Shown one piece after another: positions 35,362-44,322 of a DNA stretch of 64,000 bases (positions are counted from its first letter, which is position 1; each line of letters starts with the position of its first letter). The stretch is from JBBQLG01 sp038327655. Lineage in GTDB: Bacteria; Bacteroidota; Bacteroidia; Cytophagales; Spirosomataceae. A program made the position numbers and the translations under genes. Below the pieces are notes generated by a model. The model searched no databases and was not told where the DNA came from. It saw nothing but the letters and a program-made list of their open reading frames with translations. Location: NCBI GenBank assembly GCA_038327655.1, contig JBBQLG010000002.1, positions 1 through 64,000 on the forward strand. Direction: 5' to 3'.

Positions 35362-35769
35362 ATGACTACAGAAATACAGATTCACCTCAAATCTGCATCA
35401 GATTCAGCCAAACAATGGTTTGAGGAGCAAACTGTCAAGGTTTCTAAAGAGAAGTTGTCCAGAAGTAAAATGGGTGATACAGGTAAGGGTACTGTGTATG
35501 TATATTTTAACTCTGACAAAAGTGCATTGTATGTGGGTCAAACAAGTCGCCATGTCAAAGCGCGACTGTATGATCAAACCTCCCCTCACAAAAAAAAAGA
35601 CTGGTGGGGCTATTTTGAGCACATTAGATTTGTTCAAATGCAAGACCCGATAGACCGGCTGGTACTTGAATTTCTACTGATTCTTGCTTATTCTCCAACA
35701 GAGAATCGAAACCCCCAGTCAAAAAAAATTGAAGAACTGTTCTCTAACTTTGTAGTGAATTCCGAGTAA
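35362..35769 (+). CDS. GIY-YIG domain protein
   Basis: A 135-residue protein with a stand-alone GIY-YIG nuclease fold: GTVYVYFNSDKSALYVGQTSRHVKARLY holds the modified GIY (VYV) and YVG halves with the conserved Arg, and LEFLLILAYSPTENRNPQ holds the late Glu and Asn. It is more AT-rich than neighbours, which suggests recent transfer. Together with the Uma2 gene 20 bases upstream it makes a two-nuclease pair of unknown function. Confidence 0.78.
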   Translation: MTTEIQIHLKSASDSAKQWFEEQTVKVSKEKLSRSKMGDTGKGTVYVYFNSDKSALYVGQTSRHVKARLYDQTSPHKKKDWWGYFEHIRFVQMQDPIDRLVLEFLLILAYSPTENRNPQSKKIEELFSNFVVNSE

Positions 35770-35794
35770 CTCATCACATAGAGTAGCGCATATC

Positions 35795-36757
35795 TTACCC
35801 ATTCTCCCTCATTCGGCCCCAGGTCTGGCGTTCGGCATCCGTCCATAATTCCGGAAAAAAACTGCGCTGTTGCCCCGCCGGTGGGAGGTACCGCTGCCAG
35901 TTAGTGCCGCCCGTAGCTTTTCCCCGGTTGAGGTACTGGGCCGCCGTCCGCAGGTGTGCCATTTTCCACTGCACATTTACCCGGTGATCATACGTCCGTA
36001 ATTGCTCGATTAGCGCGTCCGAAACGGTTTCGTGTTGCTGTAACTGGTTCAGGCACTGCCGCAGGTTGCAGTCAGCGAATTGACCGGCCAACCGGATCAG
36101 ACCGTCCGAATATTCATCTTCAAACTGCTTTAGGGTCAGTGTTTTCTGTTGCGTGGCTATGTCGGTCGCTCCCCGTTTCCAGTAGATAAATTCGTACAGG
36201 GTATCGGGAGACGCATGGGCTGGTAAGTCGGCGGGTGCATCGGTCAGCAACTGCCGCAGGTCGGTCGACATGATTTCGATCTGGCGAAACTGCACCGACT
36301 GAAACCCGCTCGAGGCTTGCAGGGCCGTTCTAAACGTCAGAAACTGCGCCTTCTCCATCCCTTCGATCATGACCGAAAACGACTGTTCCAACAGCGCGAA
36401 ATAGCGGTTTACCCGAATCATGCGCTCCGTAAAAAACGGGACCGTCAGAGGTTCCTGGACAGAGCGACACCGGTCCGCGATCTGCTGAATTTCGTGGCGG
36501 ATCAGTTTGAAATAGAGTTCGGTGATTTGGTGGTAGGTAATAAAAATCAGCTCATCGGGGGCGGTGGTACGCGGATTTTGGAGCGACAGCAACGTTTCGA
36601 GGTGAATGTAATCCCAGTACGTCAGGTAATCGGACTGAAGCAGGCCGTCGAGGTAACTCATCAAGTCCTGGCCCGTGGCCGCGTATTTTTCGGATAGCTG
36701 CCGGAGTTTATCAGCCAGTTCGGCGGGGACGGTATCGGATTTCAGCGGGGTGTTCAT
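35795..36757 (-). CDS. Tryptophan 2,3-dioxygenase family protein
   Basis: A 320-residue haem enzyme that opens the indole ring of tryptophan to N-formylkynurenine. Family signs are YLTYWDYIHLETLLSLQ, DELIFITYHQITELYFKLIRHEI, which holds the distal-site and haem-contact residues, RGATDIATQQKTL and the C-terminal GGTNWQRYLPP. The other kynurenine-pathway genes are not in the window. A TATCTTCG box on the minus strand (36762-36769) lies only four bases before the start. Confidence 0.88.
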   Translation of the reverse strand: MNTPLKSDTVPAELADKLRQLSEKYAATGQDLMSYLDGLLQSDYLTYWDYIHLETLLSLQNPRTTAPDELIFITYHQITELYFKLIRHEIQQIADRCRSVQEPLTVPFFTERMIRVNRYFALLEQSFSVMIEGMEKAQFLTFRTALQASSGFQSVQFRQIEIMSTDLRQLLTDAPADLPAHASPDTLYEFIYWKRGATDIATQQKTLTLKQFEDEYSDGLIRLAGQFADCNLRQCLNQLQQHETVSDALIEQLRTYDHRVNVQWKMAHLRTAAQYLNRGKATGGTNWQRYLPPAGQQRSFFPELWTDAERQTWGRMRENG

Positions 36758-36850
36758 TCTGCGAAGATACCGGGAAAGACGCGGTTAAACCAGTTTGTGC
36801 CGGTTCGTAAGCTTTCCTGCTCAAACCCTTTTCATGTGTACCTTTACCGG

Positions 36851-37876
36851 ATGAATCGCAACCTCCACGACGGGCTGAACTTTGCTTCCAAACTCACGCC
36901 CAAACGGGTCTGGAATGCGCTGAAGGTACTGGCGAGTTACTACAACTCCCGGCGCACGGGGGAGTCGCAGCACCGGGGCCTGCCGATGTCGGTTTCGTTT
37001 GAGCCGACGACTTCCTGCAACCTGCGCTGCCCCGAATGCCCCAGCGGCCTGCGGTCGTTTACGCGCCCAACCGGTATGCTCGGCGAGGACCTCTACAAGC
37101 GCACCATCGACGAACTGCACGACACACTGCTGTACCTGATTTTTTATTTCCAGGGCGAACCGTATCTGCATCCGCAATTTCTGGAACTGGTCCGCTATGC
37201 CACCGACCGGAACATCTACACGGCTACCAGCACGAACGCCCATTACCTCACCGATGCCAACGCCCGCAAAACCGTAGAATCGGGGCTGGACCGGCTCATT
37301 ATTTCCATTGATGGCACCACGCAGGACGTCTACGAACAGTACCGGGTGGGTGGAAAATTAGAGAAGGTGCTGGAAGGCACGAAGAACATCATCCGCTGGA
37401 AAAAGGCGTTGAAATCGCGGACGCCCCACGTGGTGTTTCAGTTTCTGGTGGTGCAGCCGAATGAACATCAGATTGCCGAGGTGAATCAATTAGCCCGCGA
37501 GTTGGGTGTAGACGAGGTGGGCTTGAAAACCGCCCAGATTTACGACTATGAGCACGGCAATGACCTCATCCCGACGCTGGACCAGTATAGCCGCTACGCC
37601 AAAAAACCGGACGGAACGTATGCCATTAAAAACGGCTTTGGCGATCATTGCTGGAAAATGTGGCACTCCTGCGTCATTACCTGGGATGGCTTGGTGGTGC
37701 CCTGCTGTTTCGATAAAGACGCCGACCACCGCTTAGGCGATCTGCAAACGAACTCCTTTGCCGGGGTTTGGCAAAGCGAGGGCTACAACCACTTCCGTCA
37801 GACGCTGCTCCGGTCCCGCTCCGAAATCGAAATGTGCCGCAACTGCACCGAGGGTACAAAAGTGTGGGCGGAATAA
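36851..37876 (+). CDS. Radical SAM / SPASM domain protein
   Basis: A 341-residue iron-sulfur enzyme. The radical SAM cluster motif is TTSCNLRCPEC (CxxxCxxC) near residue 57, followed by a TIM-barrel core (LYLIFYFQGEPYLHP, RLIISIDGTTQDVYEQYRVGG). The C-terminal SPASM region has extra Cys residues in HCWKMWHSCVITWDGLVVPCCFDKD and MCRNCTEG for auxiliary clusters. Substrate is unknown; no small peptide precursor gene was seen beside it. The ATG at 36851 follows a TACCTTTA box (36839-36846), so the mRNA may have almost no leader. Confidence 0.85.
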   Translation: MNRNLHDGLNFASKLTPKRVWNALKVLASYYNSRRTGESQHRGLPMSVSFEPTTSCNLRCPECPSGLRSFTRPTGMLGEDLYKRTIDELHDTLLYLIFYFQGEPYLHPQFLELVRYATDRNIYTATSTNAHYLTDANARKTVESGLDRLIISIDGTTQDVYEQYRVGGKLEKVLEGTKNIIRWKKALKSRTPHVVFQFLVVQPNEHQIAEVNQLARELGVDEVGLKTAQIYDYEHGNDLIPTLDQYSRYAKKPDGTYAIKNGFGDHCWKMWHSCVITWDGLVVPCCFDKDADHRLGDLQTNSFAGVWQSEGYNHFRQTLLRSRSEIEMCRNCTEGTKVWAE

Positions 37877-37896
37877 ACAGTCTGAGGTTTGTGGTA

Positions 37897-37920
37897 ATGG
37901 CGGTTTCTCAAAACTGCCAT
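37897..37920. repeat. CTCA-loop hairpin 1
   Basis: ATGGCGGTTT (37897-37906), loop CTCA, AAACTGCCAT (37911-37920): a 10-bp stem with one G-T position. Same design as the hairpin at 37960-37983. Confidence 0.7.
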
Positions 37921-37959
37921 GGGTGCGTCAGCAGGTGGGCCGACTTGGATACCGGCCGC

Positions 37960-37983
37960 GTGGTGGTTTCTCAAAACCACCAC
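37960..37983. repeat. CTCA-loop hairpin 2
   Basis: GTGGTGGTTT (37960-37969), loop CTCA, AAACCACCAC (37974-37983): a perfect 10-bp stem. The loop and inner GGTTT/AAACC match hairpin 1, while the outer stem differs on both sides in a compensating way. Confidence 0.72.
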
Positions 37984-39353
37984 TATAAACCAATCAACTG
38001 ATGCCCTGCCCGGACGGGTAATAATTTTCCCTGCTCATCCATTAATTCCATTTTCTGAAGCCAGCGATCAAATTCCGGGGCGGGTCTCCGTTTCAGGATG
38101 TCGCGGATATAAAGGGCGTCGTGGAAACTGGTGCTTTGGTAGTGCAACATCACATCGTCGGCACCGGGGATACCCATGATGAACGTAACCCCAGCCGCGC
38201 CGAGTACCGTCAAAAGCATGTCCATGTCGTCCTGGTCGGCTTCGGCGTGGTTGGTGTAGCAAATGTCGATGCCCATTGGCAGGCCGAGCAATTTACCGCA
38301 GCAATGGTCTTCAAGCCCCGCCCTCAGAATCTGTTTGCCGTCGTAAAGGTATTCCGGGCCGATGAAGCCCACCACCGAATTGACCAGCAACGGGTCGAAT
38401 GCCCGTGCCACGGCGTAGGCCCGCGCTTCGACGGTTTGCTGATCGACGCCGTGGTGCGCATTGGCCGAAAGCGCACTGCCCTGCCCCGTCTCGAAATACA
38501 TCGCGTTTTGCCCCACTGTGCCCCGGTTCAGCGATTGAGCCGCTTCGTAGCCCTCGCGTAAAATGCCCAGATTAACGCCAAACGAAGTATTGACGCCTTC
38601 CGTACCGCCAACGGACTGAAACACCAGATCGACGGGGGCACCCTGCTCGATGGCCTGAATCGTGGTCGTGATATGGCTCAGAATGCACGATTGCGTCGGG
38701 ATGTCGAACCGCTGCCGAATCTGGTCGAGCATGTTTACCAGACGAATAACCGTTTGTACGTGGTCGGTGGCGGGGTTGATCCCAATAACGGCATCGCCCG
38801 ATCCGTAGAATAACCCATCGACTACGCTGGCGGCAATACCCCGAAAATCGTCGGTGGGATGATTGGGTTGCAGCCGCGTCGAGAGTCGGCCCGTCAGGCC
38901 GATGGTGTTCCGAAACCGGGTAACGACCTCGCATTTGGCCGCCACCGTTACCAGGTCCTGCACCCGCATGAGTTTCGTAACGGCCGCTGCCATTTCGGGC
39001 GTCAGGCCGGGGGCAATGCGCTGTAGCGTCTCGGTCGTGGTCTGGTGCGACAGCAGGTAATTCCGAAAATCGCCAACGGTCAGGTGGCAGATGGGGGCGA
39101 AGGCGGCTGCATCGTGGCGGTCGATAATGAGCCGCGTTACTTCGTCGGTCTCGTAAGGCACCACAACTTCAGTCAGAAAGGCGGTCAGCGGCAAGTCGGC
39201 GAGGGCCATCTGGGCGGCCACCCGCTCTTCGGCCGAACCCGCCACTAACCCTGCCAGTGCATCGCCCGACCGGAACGGGGTGGCCTTGGCTAATAACGTT
39301 TTCAGGTCGGCGAACAGGTAAGTACGCTGGCGAACGGTGTGCTGATAGGGCAT
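37983..39353 (-). CDS. eutB: Ethanolamine ammonia-lyase large subunit (orphan)
   Basis: A 456-residue protein matching EutB, the TIM-barrel large subunit of the B12-dependent lyase that turns ethanolamine into acetaldehyde and ammonia. Matching parts are DAVIGINPATDHVQTVIRL, FQSVGGTEGVNTSFGVNL, YFETGQGSALSANAHHGVDQ and MGIDICYTNHAEADQDDMD. EutC, the small subunit normally next to it and needed for cobalamin binding, is not adjacent on either side. No other eut gene is in the window. Confidence 0.93.
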   Translation of the reverse strand: MPYQHTVRQRTYLFADLKTLLAKATPFRSGDALAGLVAGSAEERVAAQMALADLPLTAFLTEVVVPYETDEVTRLIIDRHDAAAFAPICHLTVGDFRNYLLSHQTTTETLQRIAPGLTPEMAAAVTKLMRVQDLVTVAAKCEVVTRFRNTIGLTGRLSTRLQPNHPTDDFRGIAASVVDGLFYGSGDAVIGINPATDHVQTVIRLVNMLDQIRQRFDIPTQSCILSHITTTIQAIEQGAPVDLVFQSVGGTEGVNTSFGVNLGILREGYEAAQSLNRGTVGQNAMYFETGQGSALSANAHHGVDQQTVEARAYAVARAFDPLLVNSVVGFIGPEYLYDGKQILRAGLEDHCCGKLLGLPMGIDICYTNHAEADQDDMDMLLTVLGAAGVTFIMGIPGADDVMLHYQSTSFHDALYIRDILKRRPAPEFDRWLQKMELMDEQGKLLPVRAGHQLIGL

Positions 39354-40024
39354 GGGAATTCTTTTCGGTAAGGTAAGGCCGGGTGGTCAGAATGGCAATT
39401 TTGGCGAGGGGAGCCATCGAAATCCATCGCCGGCTACAGGCGTGACCGTACAGTTAGGTGACCAATAGATACCGGTAACCGCATACCGGTCCGTTTCCTC
39501 ACTATTCCGGTTCGCTTAGACTATAATTTCAATCCGGCTTGTTGATTCTATTGCGATTGGCCGGGGAAACCATTTAGCTGATCCGGCTATTTAGTACTTA
39601 CTATCCTCCTCTTTTTAACTGGTTACCCAATGGTGCTGCGGGAGGGGAGATTGTCCCCCTCCTTCGCATTCAAAATTAGTTGCCGGTTCGTTCCTGATGC
39701 GTCAGGACATACCCGGATGACACGGACAGACCCCGGCCCGAATTATTACTCAGAATACCGGGCCGCCCGGTCGATAAAGCTTTCGGCAATGGTGTTTTCC
39801 GCCAGCCGTGTTACTGCATCAGAAGCCGTTGATCAGGTCGTGTTTTGTGGCTGGTGCGCCGACGCAGCGGTTTGGGTAAGATTCTGGTTTTCTGGATCAT
39901 AGCTGGGCATTTGTTGAAGATTTATTCCACAAACTTTCTACCGTTGATACTATCAGTATACCCGATTTGTATACCTTTAAGCCCCGTTGCCCGTGCCCGC
40001 ACAGTTACTTTCATACGTACGCTC
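39354..40024. other. Long intergenic region upstream of a response regulator
   Basis: About 670 bases with no gene I can support. Short open frames here have unconvincing composition. There are direct repeats of ATACCGGT (near 39468 and 39485) and a CCGGCCCG/CGGGCCGCCCGG inverted stretch near 39735-39770. A possible promoter for the downstream regulator has TTG at 39944-39946 and TACCTTTA at 39972-39979. Confidence 0.4.
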
Positions 40025-40507
40025 ATGACAGAATCAGGAGACCGCCAGGCCGTAAAGACCAATTTTAAACGTGCCAAAGTACTGATTATCGAAGACAACG
40101 ACGACCATTGGTTCCTGATCAATCGGGCCATGCAGCAGTGCCTGCCCGAAGTAACGGCCATTCGGGCTGCCACACTGGCCGAAACGCAGCCACTGTTAAC
40201 GAACTGGCTTACAAACGAGTGGGAGATGCCTAAACTGATTCTGTTGGATTTATACGTGCCACAACGCGAAGATGCCTGGCAGTTTCTTCAGCAGATCAGA
40301 AGTATGTCACCGCCCTGCAATCAGGTGCCTGTGGTGCTGCTCAGTCATTCCAATGCGCCAACCGACATAAACGAAGCCTATCAGCGGGGCGTGTCGTCGT
40401 ACCTCGTTAAGCCCATCGAATTTTTGGCCTGGCTGGACTATTTTCAGCAATTACGTACCTACTGGTGGGAAACCGTTACCCTGCCGCCGATGCAGTTGTC
40501 GTTCTGA
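40025..40507 (+). CDS. Single-domain response regulator
   Basis: A 160-residue receiver (REC) domain with no output domain. The acidic pair is IIEDNDDH, the phosphorylation Asp is in LILLDLYVPQ, the switch Ser in VVLLSHSN and the Lys in SYLVKPIEF. Such stand-alone REC proteins pass phosphate or act by protein contact; this one resembles the Rcp1 type. No histidine kinase lies beside it. The ATG at 40025 fits the REC start. It faces a second, degenerate REC gene 32 bases away on the other strand. Confidence 0.85.
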   Translation: MTESGDRQAVKTNFKRAKVLIIEDNDDHWFLINRAMQQCLPEVTAIRAATLAETQPLLTNWLTNEWEMPKLILLDLYVPQREDAWQFLQQIRSMSPPCNQVPVVLLSHSNAPTDINEAYQRGVSSYLVKPIEFLAWLDYFQQLRTYWWETVTLPPMQLSF

Positions 40508-40539
40508 CAAAATCACCCGTCGATCATGAACGTATACAC

Positions 40540-41001
40540 TTAGCCGTGTTGGCCGGTGAGATCGCTGTTAGCCAGTGCTGACAGCACGGCTGTTTGCCGC
40601 CAGAACTGACCAGTGCGTTCGATTGCCTCGCTGAAGGCAGCGCGGTCGTCCGGCAAACCGATTACCGAGTTGGCCCGGCGCTGATACCCGTTTACTACAC
40701 TGCCCGTAGCCGATACCAGCAACACGACAGGAATGTGGCGCAACTGCGGGTGCTCCTTCAGCCGTTCCAGCGTACGCAGCCATTCCGGTGTGGCCGTACG
40801 GGCATCCAGCACGATCAGAACGGGTAGTTGGGCCTCGGGCAACTGCTCCAGTAAGGGGTTAATGTTTTCTCCCTGCGTCAGAACGTACAATGGATGGTAG
40901 GGCCACTTTCGCTCAAAAATCTGCTGTAACAGCAACCGGCTCAGGTTATCATCCGTAACGGCTACTACTTGCAGCCATTGATGGTCAACTGGTTTAGCCA
41001 T
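40540..41001 (-). CDS. Degenerate receiver-domain protein
   Basis: A 153-residue REC-like protein. The acidic residues (AVTDDN) and the phosphorylation Asp (LIVLDARTA) remain, but the conserved Lys near the end is missing: the segment reads NSVIGLPDD where xKP is usual. It may therefore be unable to switch in the normal way. It lies 10 bases downstream of the P1 peptidase gene, on the same strand, and converges with the intact receiver gene. Confidence 0.72.
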   Translation of the reverse strand: MAKPVDHQWLQVVAVTDDNLSRLLLQQIFERKWPYHPLYVLTQGENINPLLEQLPEAQLPVLIVLDARTATPEWLRTLERLKEHPQLRHIPVVLLVSATGSVVNGYQRRANSVIGLPDDRAAFSEAIERTGQFWRQTAVLSALANSDLTGQHG

Positions 41002-41011
41002 TCAGGGAGGT

Positions 41012-42139
41012 TTACTTCACCAGCCGGGCTTTCTTTAACAGCTTTATCACCTGATCGACCGGTAGCTGCTCGGCGCGGTGGCCCTGATCGCCGACAACGG
41101 TTTGGGCGGCAAACAGCGAGTTGATAATCGCTTCTTCAGTGGCTTCGATGGCGGCCATAAACAACGGCGATACGCTGTCGTTGCGCATCAGTTTCACCTG
41201 ATCGAGCGAACTGGCTGATTCGTGCGGAATGCGATACGCGGTTGATACGGCAATCACGTAATCTCCGCTGCCATTGGATGCGATGCCGCCCGTCCGGGCC
41301 ATACCCATAAATGCCCGTTCGGCTAAACGTTTGAGGTTGCGGGCATCCAGCGGGGCATCCGTGATCACCACCATCATGCACGACCCATCCAGTTTTTCCT
41401 TGTATGCATAGCGGTTCAGGGCTACGCCAACCGGCACCCCGGCAATTTGCAGGACCCCGCCAAAATTGGTTTGCACCAATACGCCAACCGTATAGCCGTC
41501 CAGCGAGGCCGGTAGCTGCCGCGACGCCGTACCAATGCCACCCTTAAAGCCGAAGCATACCGTTCCCGTTCCTGCCCCGACATTACCCTCGGTCACAACC
41601 CCTGTTTTCGCCTGAGTAATGGCTTCCATTACATGTTTTCGGGTGATGTACCGTCCCCGAATGTCGTTGAGGTATCCGTCGTTGGTTTCGCCTACTACCG
41701 GGTTTACGGAGCGTACATTGCCGTTACCGGGCTGCATCAGGGTGTAATCGATTACCGCATCAGCAGCTGTAGGAACGCTCAGGGTATTGGTCAGTACGAT
41801 GGGTGTTTCGAGGGTTCCCAACTCATCTACCTGACTGATGCCGGTTAGCTTTCCGTAGCCATTGCCGACAAAAATGGCCGCCGGACTTTTCTGCTGAAAC
41901 AGGTTGCCGTCGTGGGGTAAAATAGCCGTAACACCGGTGCGGATGCTCTGACTTTCCTGAAGGGTCACCTGCCCCACCCGCACACCCGGCACGTCGGTGA
42001 TGGCGTTGAGCAGGCCGGTGGGCAACACACCAAACCGGATGCCGTAGTCGCGGGGGCGTTTGGTTGTTTGCGCCGATGTACGATAACCGGCGAGTAATAA
42101 CAGGGTAGTCAGCAGGAAGAACCGGTAACGTAGCATCAT
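41012..42139 (-). CDS. P1-family (DmpA-type) aminopeptidase
   Basis: A 375-residue secreted serine-type peptidase of the DmpA/BapA family, which removes N-terminal residues and cleaves itself into two chains. A signal peptide ends near RTSAQ. Family features include NAITDVPGVRVGQVTL, TGVTAILPH, SVNPVVGETNDGYLNDI and GNVGAGTGTVCFGFKGGIGT, where the self-cleavage and nucleophile region lies. Two adjacent ATGs (42139 and 42136) could serve; both give the signal peptide. Confidence 0.9.
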   Translation of the reverse strand: MMLRYRFFLLTTLLLLAGYRTSAQTTKRPRDYGIRFGVLPTGLLNAITDVPGVRVGQVTLQESQSIRTGVTAILPHDGNLFQQKSPAAIFVGNGYGKLTGISQVDELGTLETPIVLTNTLSVPTAADAVIDYTLMQPGNGNVRSVNPVVGETNDGYLNDIRGRYITRKHVMEAITQAKTGVVTEGNVGAGTGTVCFGFKGGIGTASRQLPASLDGYTVGVLVQTNFGGVLQIAGVPVGVALNRYAYKEKLDGSCMMVVITDAPLDARNLKRLAERAFMGMARTGGIASNGSGDYVIAVSTAYRIPHESASSLDQVKLMRNDSVSPLFMAAIEATEEAIINSLFAAQTVVGDQGHRAEQLPVDQVIKLLKKARLVK

Positions 42140-42471
42140 GGGCAGTGGATGGATAGGGGCATTTTTCTGGACGGGTAACGGCGGGGTACCTTGCTGAAGG
42201 CCGCATGCTGGTAAGGGGTCGTGTAAATCTAAAGTAATGCTATTTGTATTTATCGAATTAATAGAGAGCATCTTATAATTTATTGTGAACAAGATTGGTT
42301 ACTATAGGGAACCGTTCTTCTATTATTGTTACTTTTTGTAGTCATCCGGAAGACCAACTTACCAAAAAACGAAGAAATCAAGCAGTTCATCGAAATCCAT
42401 TCCTATTTCTTGGAGCCAATGAGCACCTTTGGTACATAGAATTTAAACGCACCGCGAAAAAGGTTAAAGTT
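42140..42471. other. Divergent promoter region
   Basis: About 330 bases between the divergent P1 peptidase and sigma-factor genes. The middle (42220-42300) is AT-rich. An open frame continuous with the sigma gene runs through here but its sequence is unlike a sigma factor. No convincing operator or RNA was seen. Confidence 0.4.
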
Positions 42472-43068
42472 ATGGAAATCGGACTTGTTGCTTCTCACAC
42501 CAAACCCGCCAAACGGCCCCAGCACAACCAGTTCAACGACGAGGAACTGATCGGTCAATATCTGTACACCAATCAGAACGCCTACTTCGAAACGCTCTAT
42601 AACCGATACGTCAGCAAGGTGTATCGCCGGTGTTTATCGCTTACCAAAGATGCTGCCAAAGCCGAAGACTTTACGCAGGATATTTTCATGCGGGTGTACG
42701 GTCACATCGGTAAATTCAAGGGGAACTCGTCGTTCTCGACCTGGCTGTATTCTATTTCCTATAACTATTGCATGGACCAGTTGCGCCGGGCCAAGAACAA
42801 GACGACCACCTCGCTCGATACCGATCAGGAATATCATTTCACCGACTCCGCCGACTACGAAAACGTTGAAGCTCAACTGGACCAATTGGCCAGAGCACTT
42901 GGTACACTCTCGCCCGAAGAAGGCCGGATGTTGCGGCTCAAGTACGAAGACGGCATGGACATCAAAGAAATTGCTAGCCAGATGAATCTGAAGGACAGTG
43001 CCGTGAAGATGCGCCTGAAACGCAGCCGCGATAAGGTTCGGCGGGTGTACAACGAGCAACTTAATTGA
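42472..43068 (+). CDS. ECF-type RNA polymerase sigma factor
   Basis: A 198-residue sigma-70 factor of the extracytoplasmic group. Region 2 is AYFETLYNRYVSKVYRRCLS through AEDFTQDIFMRVYGHI and FSTWLYSISYNYCMDQLRR; region 4 is LSPEEGRMLRLKYEDGMDIKEIASQMNLKDSAVKMRLKRSRDKV, with the helix-turn-helix. No anti-sigma gene follows, so its control is unclear. The ATG at 42472 was chosen because region 2 begins soon after it. Confidence 0.9.
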   Translation: MEIGLVASHTKPAKRPQHNQFNDEELIGQYLYTNQNAYFETLYNRYVSKVYRRCLSLTKDAAKAEDFTQDIFMRVYGHIGKFKGNSSFSTWLYSISYNYCMDQLRRAKNKTTTSLDTDQEYHFTDSADYENVEAQLDQLARALGTLSPEEGRMLRLKYEDGMDIKEIASQMNLKDSAVKMRLKRSRDKVRRVYNEQLN

Positions 43069-43174
43069 CCGGCGGACGTACTCGCTTTCTCCTGAAACGT
43101 CGGCCATTATGTGGCACAAACCCGCCAGTCGTCGGCCATAATCTGGTTTGCTCACCAAAAAATCACTGCTACCG

Positions 43175-44089
43175 CTATCGGACCCGGCGCCGGTAAAAGT
43201 AAATAAACTGTTGCGGGGAGTACTTATTTCGTTCGGTAGACGTGTAATATCCCGAACCATTCAATGCCCAGGCTACGGCCTCGCCCTGCGGCTCAAAAGC
43301 CAGCGGCAGGTTTCGTGGTTTCCGTTTCAGGGCGTCGCCCACTGACTCGCCCGGTCGCCGTTGGTAATAACACAACTGCTCGTAGCTGCGGATCAGAATC
43401 TCCAGTCCATCCGGCGATATACTCGCCGACGTAACATTGCTGATCGGCAGCGTAATCACCGGCTGCACCCGCGTGGGTTGCGCCAGCGACTGTGGGTAGG
43501 CGGCCCGGTACACCCGGCATTCACTTTCCTTCGTCAGTACGTAAATATCCTTCGTAACCGGATCGAACAGGATGGCTTCGGCGTTTTTCGGCCCGTCGGG
43601 CATCGTCAGTACCAGGGTTTCTACGCTGCCAATGGTCTCGTAGACGGGTAGTTTTTTGTTGGTCAGCGTCGGCTCTGAAAATCGGTATACCCGCTTCTCG
43701 GAGTTAAAAGACATGTTATCCCCCACATCGGCTAAGTACACGTAGGATCTGTCGGCAACAGGCCCCGGCCCAACGGCAATGTCTTCCCAGTCGTTATTGG
43801 TTAGCGTGGGCAGGGTAAACTGACCGGCAATGGTACCCTGCGGACTGATGAGTTGAATCTGATTGGGGTTGCCGGAATCTTCCTCGGCCCAAAGGTATCC
43901 CGGATTTTGGCGGCTGGCGGCTAAGCCCGAAACTTCGGCCAGCAACGGACTTTTCAACACGCCAGCGGGCGTTGGCAGGGCAAAATGTACCGTGTCGAAC
44001 AGTTGGGCATCGGGCGGATTATTGTACTTTCGGTGGCAACTGCCGCCCCAGAAAGACAGGCCGACCAGGAACACAAAAAACCATTTCAT
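43175..44089 (-). CDS. Predicted lipoprotein, probable beta-propeller
   Basis: A 304-residue lipoprotein with a lipobox-like GGSC after the signal peptide (Cys about residue 18). The mature part has repeating strands (GYLWAEEDSGNPNQIQLISP, RSYVYLADVGDNM, KDIYVLTKESECRVYRA, SPDGLEILIRSYEQ) typical of a six- or seven-bladed propeller of the SdiA-regulated/esterase-like type. No catalytic set is recognised. The ATG at 44089 starts MKWFF; a TTG lies two codons upstream. Confidence 0.7.
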   Translation of the reverse strand: MKWFFVFLVGLSFWGGSCHRKYNNPPDAQLFDTVHFALPTPAGVLKSPLLAEVSGLAASRQNPGYLWAEEDSGNPNQIQLISPQGTIAGQFTLPTLTNNDWEDIAVGPGPVADRSYVYLADVGDNMSFNSEKRVYRFSEPTLTNKKLPVYETIGSVETLVLTMPDGPKNAEAILFDPVTKDIYVLTKESECRVYRAAYPQSLAQPTRVQPVITLPISNVTSASISPDGLEILIRSYEQLCYYQRRPGESVGDALKRKPRNLPLAFEPQGEAVAWALNGSGYYTSTERNKYSPQQFIYFYRRRVR

Positions 44090-44271
44090 ACCCAAAGGTA
44101 GGCAAAGCGGCCTGGAAAGTATACCCCACCCGCAGCGTGACTAATTCTGGTCGTGAAAGTTAACAGGCATCCTCACCGCAAATAGATTATCTTTCCTGAG
44201 CAATTCTGTGGATTTTATATGCTTGCTCCCGCCGGCGACCGGTTAATCGTTTGGTTGGGTACTATTCGTCG

Positions 44272-44301
44272 TTGTGCGTACTGTATACGCCTTTATCTTT
44301 G
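44272..44301 (+). promoter_or_regulatory. Promoter of the CHU_C-domain protein
   Basis: TTG at 44272-44274 and TATCTTTG at 44294-44301, spacer 19, fit the Bacteroidota consensus well. The ATG follows at 44323. Confidence 0.55.
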
Positions 44302-44322
44302 CCGGGACTGATACGTACAACC

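Noticed and set aside
37877..37990. CRISPR-like spacing of the two CTCA hairpins
   Set aside because: Only two copies, with different stems and no cas genes; they are hairpins, not direct repeats with spacers.
39630..39902. A 90-codon open frame in the gap before the response regulator
   Set aside because: Composition is unlike a real protein, no promoter or motif, and it overlaps the likely promoter region.
39354..40024. A cobalamin riboswitch near eutB
   Set aside because: I could not find the conserved B12-box or a convincing structure in the region upstream of eutB.
43099..43150. Near-identical GTCGGCCATTATGTGG and GTCGGCCATAATCTGG strings after the sigma-factor gene
   Set aside because: Two short imperfect direct copies only; not enough to call an operator or repeat array.
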